A DNA stretch of 64,000 nucleotides from Zantedeschia hybrid cultivar (Eukaryota; Streptophyta; Magnoliopsida; Alismatales; Araceae): assembly GCA_030544215.1 (NCBI GenBank), contig JARZZO010000011.1, positions 9,224,001 to 9,288,000 on the forward strand. Direction: 5' to 3'. Position numbers and translations under genes: made by a program. Shown one piece after another: positions 57,577 to 64,000 of the stretch. Numbering within the stretch: position 1 is the stretch's first letter; each line of letters begins with the position of its first letter. The notes below the pieces were generated by a model. That model did not search any database. It was not told where the DNA came from and saw nothing but the letters and a program-made list of their open reading frames with translations.

Positions 57577-60500
57577 ATCTACTCTGTCCCTCCCCACGGG
57601 AGGATTCCCCTGTATTTCCACTTGTATCCCAGGATTTTCATCCTGCTTCATCTTCATTAGGTTGTGATAGACAGTTTAGTGAAGTTAAGGAGTCTAGTTT
57701 TAGGCAGGTTAGTCAGGTTAGGAAGTCTAGGAAGCCTAAGGGTAGGCAAATTCCAGAAAGATACCTCCAGGATTTGGCTGATAAATGTTCCTTTTGCTCT
57801 TTAATTCCTCAGCTTTTAGAAGATCCAATTCAGATGCCAGAAGATTGTACAGATGATGAGTCGGTCAATGATGGGTACGGGGTATATGAGTTAGTACATG
57901 AAAAGGACCCCATTATTGAAGATGAGGAAGATGATGAGGACGCAGCTGAGGCATATGCCAGTGGAGTGAAGAGATTTGATGAACCTTCAGCTGCCGTAGA
58001 AGAGCCCACCAAAGAAATAAACTTAGGGACTGAAGACGAACCTAAGGTTGTCCTCGTCAGTAAAAATCTTTCTGCAGAGGATGAAAAGGCAATGATACAA
58101 GTGCTTAAGGATTATAAGGACACTTTCGCCTGGAGTTATGAGGATATGTCGGGGTTAGACTCATCTTTAGTTGAACACAGGTTAACATTAAAAGATGGAG
58201 CTAGTCCGGTCAAGCAGAAATTAAGGCGATTCCACCCACAAATGGCTTTAAAGATGAAGGAAGAGGTCGACAAATTACACAAAGCCAAATTCATTAGAGT
58301 TGTCCTTTATCCACAATGGGTGGCCAATATAGTCCCGGTTATGAAAAAGGACGGGAAGGTCAGAATTTGCATTGACTTCCGCGATCTGAACCGGGCGTGT
58401 CTTAAAGACGATTTTCCATTGCCTCATATTGATGTACTCATCGATAACACTGCTGGCTATGAAACGTTATCATTTATGGATGGATTTTCAGGATACAACC
58501 AGATTAAGCTGGCAGAAGAGGATCAAGAGAAAACTTCATTCACTACACCGTGGGGAACATATTGTTATGTCGTCATGCCATTTGGATTGAAGAACGCTGG
58601 AGCCACTTATCAAAGGACTATGATGGCAATATTTCATGACATGATGCATATAGATTTGGAAGTGTATGTGGATGATTTATTGGTTAAGTCTAAAACGAAG
58701 GCTGAGCATGCCAAAGTTTTGGCAAGGGTATTAGAGAGATCAAGAGAATATCAGTTGAAGATGAACCCCAAGAAATGTGTATTCGGGGTATCTTCAGGAA
58801 AATTGCTTGGATTCATTGTCAGCAAACGGGGAATTGAGATCGATCCCAATAAGGCGAAGGCTATCAGAGAAATGCCACCTCCCAAAAACTTGAAAGAGTT
58901 AAGAGGATTAATCGGGAGGTTACAATTTATTCGCCGTTTTGTCTCCCAGCACTCACAAAGGTGTAAGCCGTTTTACGAGCTTACCAAGCCAGGAGTCAAA
59001 TTTAATTGGGACAATAAGTGTCAGGAGGCATTTGATGGATTAAAGGACTATTTGGCAAGTCCTCCTGTTTTGAGACCACCATCTCCAGGCAAACCATTGA
59101 TACTTTATATTTCTGTCCTGGATGATGCAGTGGGGGCTGTCCTAGCACAAGAAGATGAAGAAGGAAAAGAGAGGGCAGCCTACTATCTCTCTAAACTTCT
59201 CAACCCCGCTGAACAGAGATATACGGCGATGGAGAAAACATGTGCAGCATTGGTTTGGGTTGTGCAGAAATTGAAGCATTATTTTCTGGCCCATGAAGTC
59301 CATCTCATCGCTAGGATGAATCCGATCAAGTTCCTTCTGGAGAAATCTGTTCTTACTGATAGGTTAGCGCGATGGCAAAGTTTTCTATCCCAATTCGATA
59401 TTATTTACATTCAACAGAAAGCAATCAAGGGCTATGCCATAGCAGAACATCTCGCTCATCATCCCCTTCCTCGATTTGATCCAGTGCGATCAGAGTTTCC
59501 GGATGAGGAACTGATGTCCGTAAATCAAATCAGAGATGATTTGTGGACTCTGCATTTTGACGGAGCTCTGAATTCTCATGGAAAGGGGATCGGAATCGTT
59601 CTGTTATCACCTGAAGGTGTCACCATTCCACAAGCCTTTCAGCTTGACTTTCCAGTCACCAATAACATAGCTGAATACGAGGCACTTCTTGCTGGTCTCG
59701 AGGCTGCTCATTTTCATGGTGCTACCAAACTCAGGATTGTGGGTGATAGCCAATTAATTCTTCGCCAAGTGCTGACCAAGTATCGAACTCTTGATCCCAA
59801 GCTTAAGCCATATCAAGAACTTACTTCTGCTTACTCGAAGCTTTTCACAAAATTGATCTTTGTCCATGTCCCTAGAAATCAAAACATCTTAGCTGACGCT
59901 CTAGCTTCACTTGCATCTTCTCTTAATTTTCCTATCAGCAAGCAATCTGAATCAATCATAGTTCATAGGCGTCTTTCACCCGCCGTGAAAGATCCTTCAT
60001 TTCTTAGAACTAAGGAGAAGTTGCTGAAGAAATTCAAAGATGGAAGTATCGTGGAGAAAAGAGAAATCATGTTGATGGAGCTGTTAGAAGAGATGGATGA
60101 TGAACAGAAGCCATGGTATTATGAAATTGCAAAATATTGTGAAGATCAATCGTATCCTGAAGAAGCTACAACTGAGGAAAAAAGAGCTATCAGGAGAGTT
60201 GCTCAACGATACACCCTAGTTGGGGGAGCATTATACAAAAGAGGTTTTGATGGAGTTCTTCTGAGATGTTTAGACGAAGATGAGCTTTGGAAGGTTATGG
60301 AAGGAGCTCATAGTGGAGTTTGTAGTGGCCATGTCAATAGACAGATGCTAGCAAAGAAGATCCTTAGACAAGGATTTTATTGGCCAACCATGGAAGAAGA
60401 CTGTGTAGGATATGTCCGTAGGTGTGCCAAGTGTCAACTTCACGCCGACAAAATTCATTCTCCTGCATCTTCACTCCATCCTGTTTCTTCCCCATGGCCT

Positions 60501-61244
60501 TTCTCCATGTGGGCTTTCGACATTATTGGACCTCTTGGTAACCCAGATTCCGGCATCAAGCAAAAATCTTTCATTCTCACGGCAACGGAATACTTTACCA
60601 AGTGGGCAGAAGCTGAAGCATACGTGGAGATCAAAGCATCAACCGTCTGCAAATTCATCATGAAGAACATCATCACAAGATTCGGAATTCCAAGTACCAT
60701 CGTCACCGACAACGGACCGCAGTTCGTGTCACAGGAATTGAAGGACCTCTGCAACAGGTATAAAATTGCATTGCATCATTCATCTCCTTATTATCCGCAA
60801 GGCAATGGCCAAGCAGAGGCAACTAATAAGACTTTGATAAAAATTATCAAAAAGACGTGTAAATCTAACAAATTCGCAGATTGGCCAGAAAAATTGGTTG
60901 AGGCTCTATGGGCCTACCGAACTTCAATCCGCACGCCTACTGGGCAAACTCCTTATTCCTTAACATTTAGAATGGAGGCGGTAGTTCCATATGAGATCCT
61001 TATACCGTCATTAAGAGTACAATTGAACAAGGAATTCTCCATTGATGAACATCGTTCAGCACTTCTTGCTCAATTGGAACTCTTAGACGAGAAAAGATGG
61101 TCAGCTGCTAATCATGCAAAAGTTTATCAAAACAGATTAGCACGTTTTTATCAAAAGAAAGTCATTGAACGAAAGTTCAAAGTCGGTGAAATAGTTGTTA
61201 AAAGAATTTTTGTAAAACCTGGTGGTCCGCGTTCTAAGCTCTAA
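57450..61244 (+). CDS. Tat-type pol: RT, two RNase H, integrase (stop before natural end)
   Basis: Replication enzymes of the retrotransposon. There is no ATG start; the frame opens at 57450. With residue 1 at 57480 (TTG): acidic linker to about 190; reverse transcriptase about 230-480 with FMDGFSGYNQI and catalytic YVDD at 396-399; first RNase H about 535-670, where the usual last Asp block reads KGYAIAEHL (Glu for Asp) and may be inactive; second, archaeal-type RNase H about 688-830 with FDGA, EYEALLAG, GDSQL and LADALASLA all intact; integrase zinc finger about 944-985 (H, H, C-x2-C), catalytic core D1014, D1077, E1113 (D-x62-D-x35-E). A TAA at 61242-61244 stops the frame; 42 further codons with normal integrase C-terminal content (NWEGPYVV, WNGLHLKKYY) follow to a TAG at 61371-61373. 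The frame is otherwise free of defects. Confidence 0.9.
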   Translation, partial: FFHCPKKNANLATNSSQIIIEETSYLSDYTPSRGSVGQDSLLDLLCPSPREDSPVFPLVSQDFHPASSSLGCDRQFSEVKESSFRQVSQVRKSRKPKGRQIPERYLQDLADKCSFCSLIPQLLEDPIQMPEDCTDDESVNDGYGVYELVHEKDPIIEDEEDDEDAAEAYASGVKRFDEPSAAVEEPTKEINLGTEDEPKVVLVSKNLSAEDEKAMIQVLKDYKDTFAWSYEDMSGLDSSLVEHRLTLKDGASPVKQKLRRFHPQMALKMKEEVDKLHKAKFIRVVLYPQWVANIVPVMKKDGKVRICIDFRDLNRACLKDDFPLPHIDVLIDNTAGYETLSFMDGFSGYNQIKLAEEDQEKTSFTTPWGTYCYVVMPFGLKNAGATYQRTMMAIFHDMMHIDLEVYVDDLLVKSKTKAEHAKVLARVLERSREYQLKMNPKKCVFGVSSGKLLGFIVSKRGIEIDPNKAKAIREMPPPKNLKELRGLIGRLQFIRRFVSQHSQRCKPFYELTKPGVKFNWDNKCQEAFDGLKDYLASPPVLRPPSPGKPLILYISVLDDAVGAVLAQEDEEGKERAAYYLSKLLNPAEQRYTAMEKTCAALVWVVQKLKHYFLAHEVHLIARMNPIKFLLEKSVLTDRLARWQSFLSQFDIIYIQQKAIKGYAIAEHLAHHPLPRFDPVRSEFPDEELMSVNQIRDDLWTLHFDGALNSHGKGIGIVLLSPEGVTIPQAFQLDFPVTNNIAEYEALLAGLEAAHFHGATKLRIVGDSQLILRQVLTKYRTLDPKLKPYQELTSAYSKLFTKLIFVHVPRNQNILADALASLASSLNFPISKQSESIIVHRRLSPAVKDPSFLRTKEKLLKKFKDGSIVEKREIMLMELLEEMDDEQKPWYYEIAKYCEDQSYPEEATTEEKRAIRRVAQRYTLVGGALYKRGFDGVLLRCLDEDELWKVMEGAHSGVCSGHVNRQMLAKKILRQGFYWPTMEEDCVGYVRRCAKCQLHADKIHSPASSLHPVSSPWPFSMWAFDIIGPLGNPDSGIKQKSFILTATEYFTKWAEAEAYVEIKASTVCKFIMKNIITRFGIPSTIVTDNGPQFVSQELKDLCNRYKIALHHSSPYYPQGNGQAEATNKTLIKIIKKTCKSNKFADWPEKLVEALWAYRTSIRTPTGQTPYSLTFRMEAVVPYEILIPSLRVQLNKEFSIDEHRSALLAQLELLDEKRWSAANHAKVYQNRLARFYQKKVIERKFKVGEIVVKRIFVKPGGPRSKL
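57465..57471 (+). promoter_or_regulatory. Candidate -1 frameshift site (A-AAA-AAA) gag-pro/pol
   Basis: A run of nine A residues (57464-57472) lies inside the overlap. Read in the gag phase it forms the slippery heptamer A-AAA-AAA. The pol frame is the -1 frame, has a stop at 57447-57449 and no ATG before its conserved part, so translation by fusion is needed. Removal of an intron, as known in Ogre elements, is the alternative. Confidence 0.5.
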
Positions 61245-61373
61245 CCCAACTGGGAAGGACCTTATGTTGTATCGCACGCTTATCCTGGTAATGCTTATCG
61301 TTTGGTTAATGCAGAAGGAGAAGAGCTAAATCATCCCTGGAATGGTTTACACCTTAAGAAATACTACCCTTAG

Positions 61374-62140
61374 GTTAAAGAGTCGATCAGTATGGTACAA
61401 AGACCAGTGGAATCAGAAAATTTATAAACTCAAATTTCTTTGTTAGTCTGAATAATTTAACTTCAAACTCATTACCGCACACACTGACACGTTTGATTCG
61501 TGAGTAACAAGAGATGCCAAGTCCTAAAGAATATCAAAAGCTTGACTAAGAGTGTAAAGTACAAATCATTCCTTTTAAAGTAAAATTCTGTTTTACACTC
61601 GGCCCATGATGTCGGAACGAGGCTTAAAATAGACCACCAAGAATACCCGCCATCTTAGTAGGAGGCCGTCATAAAAAAAATGGGGGAGATCCGTTCCAAA
61701 GCAAAGCAAAGAAAGAAAAGAATAGAAAAGCAAAAGCAAGGCAAAAAGCCAAATTCAAAATCAAAAGGCCATTACACTACAAACGTTACATCAAGGCCAT
61801 GAAATGAAACAAAAGGGAACGCAAGGTCGATAAATACCCCGGAAAGAAAATGACCGAACCCCAACAGATATCAGGGTTGGAAAGGGACATCTTTTTAAGT
61901 CTCCGGAACCTTCTCATGGGCTTTCTAAATCTGTTCTTCTTTTCTTTCTAAAGAGGTGTACTTCAAGCTTAAGGAATGGCTTAGATTGACTAAGGGTCAA
62001 ATCATCAAATGGGATCACCAATGGAAACACAAGTTCAAACACGATGGGTTTTAAGTTAAGTTGTTAAAGAACAATTTGGAAATTAAGTTAATAAATGAAT
62101 ATGATCTTTTGATCTAAGTACCATACTGGTCTTTTAGTCA
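61374..62140. other. 3' non-coding region of the Tat-type element
   Basis: A- and AG-rich sequence (for example 61690-61760) with no frame recognised. It separates pol from the subrepeat block. Confidence 0.5.
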
Positions 62141-62144
62141 AAAA

Positions 62145-62430
62145 ATTGTATATGTCAAAAATTCAAAAAAAATGTATATGTCAAAATTCAAAAAAAAATG
62201 TATATGCAAAAATTCAAAAAAAAAATGCCTATGTCAAAAATTCAAAAAAAATTGTATATGTCAAAAATTCAAAAAAATTGTATATGTCAAAAATTAAAAA
62301 AAAATACATATGTCAAAATTCAAAAAAAAGGTACATATTTCAAAAATTCAAAAAAAATATACATTTTTCAAAATCTAAAAAAAGAATACATATTTCAAAA
62401 CCCAAACGAAAATGAATATTTCAAAACCAC
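62145..62430. repeat. Subrepeat block, about 10-11 units of 24-29 bp
   Basis: Unit: 'tgtatatgtcaaaaattcaaaaaaaa' with length changes mainly in the A runs; later units drift to 'tacatatttcaaaa'. Subrepeats after pol are common in Tat/Ogre elements. The 89-codon plus-strand frames rich in Lys/Asn here are artefacts. Confidence 0.85.
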
Positions 62431-62562
62431 AAAAATATTTCAATTAGCATTTGTTTGTGGCATTTAGTGTGTTTCATTCATTTTATTTTCAGTGAGCATA
62501 TGTTTGCTTGCATGTTGCATTTTTGCTTAAGTCTGATTACTCTTATTACCTTTGTTAATAAA

Positions 62563-62640
62563 GGCTATGCCCCTTGACCATCTATTCAAGGAAAAGATTA
62601 ATTGACCATTTGTTTGGTCCGGCAAGGGGCTAAGCCTAAA
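62563..62640. other. Stem-loop-forming segment
   Basis: 'ggctatgccccttg' (62563 on) and 'caaggggctaagcc' (62623 on) are nearly complementary inverses around a loop of about 45 bases. It lies between the subrepeats and the end of the antisense gene; it could be a transcript-end structure. Confidence 0.4.
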
Positions 62641-62780
62641 CAGTTACTTAACCTGTTTGTTAAGTGTTGTACAGGATGCAAGATAAGCACAGGAACACGA
62701 AATTGGAGCCCAAAAGTTTCATGTATATATCAAAAGTGTTTTGTACATGATACATGAAAGGAAAAGAAGTACAAAAGCCC

Positions 62781-64000
62781 TCAAGGCTGGCTCTCCCCTC
62801 TGCCCTCATCCAACTGGCTCTGGGCCTCGTCCTGGGCATCTGGCGGTGGAGCTCTAGGAGCTGGAGGCGGTCCCATCGCACTTGGCCCTGCCTGGCCAGA
62901 TGATATGGATATGTTGGCAGTAAAGGCACTCGCCTGACCTCGATCAATAGCCCGCTGGCGGGCTCGCTGATATCGCTCCTCCACCATCTTGCGCTCATGC
63001 TCCGCGACTGACAGCCGACCCTGAAGACTCTCCAGTCGAAGGCGGTCGCGATCTCTCTCCTCAGTCACAACCTCCAGGCGAATCTGGAGGCGTGCAAAAT
63101 CTCCAGTGGAGAGATGCGCCACCTGCTCCTCTAGAGCCCGGATCCGCGCAGCATCAGCTTCGGCGCGAGCCGCTGCAGTACGGGCATGCTCCAGCTCCGC
63201 TTCAGCTCTCTGAAGGGCTTCCTGAAGCTCGGCAACCTGAATAAAAGTCATTGTTAGTTCAAGGCAATCAAGTAATTAAAATCAAATTCAGAAATGAAAA
63301 GTTGAAGAACTTACCCTAGCAGCACGATCCTCCTCCGCAAGAGAGGCCCGGTGGATGGCAGAGGTAAGCTGACTCTGGAGATCAGCCAAGGCAGCGTCCT
63401 GCGCAGCAGATGATGAAGATGAAGCTCTATGAGTAGGAGGAGCCGCCTGGGTGTAGACGGCTCGCTGTACCAAAAGAACACTGTCAGTGGTTAATCGCCA
63501 AAACAAATAATTAATTAAAACATGCATTCATATTCATTCATACATACCAGATCGAACAATTCTTTTTGGACTTGTTCTAGCTGGGCCTCCGCATCATGTA
63601 GGCGGGCCCGGAGGTCGATGATGACCGCATCACGTGCATCCTGCAAGTCACGCATTCATACATTCATTCACCAACATAAATCAAGATAATAATAAAATTA
63701 AAGACGCATGAATGCATACTTACATCGAGTCGTCGGAGGAGCCGCAGTTGATCGGCGTAATGGGCCCGGTAATGCTGGAGGTAGCCCTCGCTACTCTCCG
63801 CACGGGACTCCACCCGTACGCCGCGGCGGTGCCAATCCTCGTACTGCTCGGGGAATTTCGCACGCCAATCTGTGAGGGCTTGCTTGCCCCTCATGCTCCT
63901 CCCGACGTCCTCCGGGACCTCCTCGTCGATCCATTCCTGGTGGAGGCCCAGGGTCCTCATCACAAGCCGGAGGCGGAGGGGCTCAATTTCGTTGAGGCAA
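62781..64000 (-). CDS. Antisense coiled-coil gene inside the Tat-type element (5' end outside window)
   Basis: Four exons on the minus strand, all phase 0 with GT/AG borders: at least 64000-63724 (…LRRLD, donor gtaagt), 63640-63548 (31 aa, DARDAVIIDLRARLHD...), 63464-63315 (50 aa, RAVYTQAAPPTHRASSSSSA...) and 63236-62781 (151 aa to the stop). Introns are short (83, 83 and 78 bp), and every border matches plant consensus, so the gene was probably expressed. Exons 2-4 encode long heptad-type, Ala/Glu/Arg-rich coiled coils (VAELQEALQRAEAELEHART...) and a Pro-rich tail. The first visible exon (ADQLRLLRRLD, EWIDEEVPED) resembles the region C-terminal of plant-mobile-domain proteins, carried antisense by some Tat elements; that domain itself would lie beyond the edge. 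Codon-rich GC contrasts with the AT-rich flanks. Confidence 0.6.

Larger units (their letters stand above)
49009..64000 (+). mobile_element. Tat-type Ty3/gypsy LTR retrotransposon (3' end outside window)
   Basis: Order seen: long LTR/leader, gag with a CHHC finger, aspartic protease, G-patch, reverse transcriptase, RNase H, a second archaeal-type RNase H, integrase, a 3' region with AT-rich subrepeats, and an antisense gene. RT-RNaseH-second RNaseH-INT without a chromodomain identifies the Tat lineage, and antisense extra genes between pol and the 3' LTR are known in that lineage (for example in maize Grande). Coding frames are open over 8.4 kb except for one stop near the integrase end, so the copy is fairly young. 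The left limit is an estimate. Confidence 0.85.

Noticed and set aside
62146..62467. Two overlapping 89-codon frames in the subrepeat block
   Set aside because: Direct by-product of the AT-rich subrepeats.

Overview
This window looks like nuclear DNA from a flowering plant. It has spliced genes with GT-AG introns, AT-rich intergenic DNA, many small inverted-repeat transposons, tRNA-derived SINEs, LTR retrotransposons and a Mutator-like element. Gene density is low. A monocot is possible from the general style of the repeats and genes, but that is only an impression.

Three conserved host genes are supported. (1) On the + strand, the last two coding exons of a RINT1/TIP20-family tethering factor of the plant MAG2-LIKE type (6998-9096); its N-terminal exon was not found. 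(2) On the + strand, a two-exon PRE/ILI/BNQ-type atypical HLH regulator of 87 aa (31829-32318). (3) On the - strand, a complete three-exon 40S ribosomal protein S9 gene of 197 aa (45155 down to 40854), with a telo-box and four site II motifs upstream.

Layout: 1-4900 holds a SINE, a deleted Ty3/gypsy-type LTR element whose 5' LTR was hit by a hAT-like element, and a MITE. 5000-9200 is the MAG2-LIKE locus. 9600-14060 is a dead Mutator-like transposon. 14300-31000 is intergenic and full of MITEs, including a roughly 1.0 kb fold-back element at 15615-16638, copies of an AT-rich dispersed repeat, LTR fragments, a second SINE and three GC-rich islands that I cannot assign. 31.5-32.5 kb is the HLH gene. 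33-40 kb is sparse intergenic DNA. 40.8-45.5 kb is RPS9. 45.6-48.9 kb is AT-rich and largely featureless.

From about 49.0 kb to the right edge lies one large Ty3/gypsy element of the Tat type. It has a long LTR/leader region, a gag-protease ORF with a G-patch (52906-57576), and a pol ORF in the -1 frame (57450-61244) with reverse transcriptase, two RNase H domains and integrase. One in-frame stop sits 43 codons before the expected end of integrase. A tandem-repeat 3' region follows, then an antisense spliced coiled-coil gene that runs off the right edge. The 3' LTR is not in the window.

The most striking unexplained signal is in the leader of this element: 13 copies, every one exactly 34 nt, of a split palindrome with two conserved 12-nt arms around a freely variable 10-nt centre. 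Some copies are fused end to end. I know of no described element that matches it.
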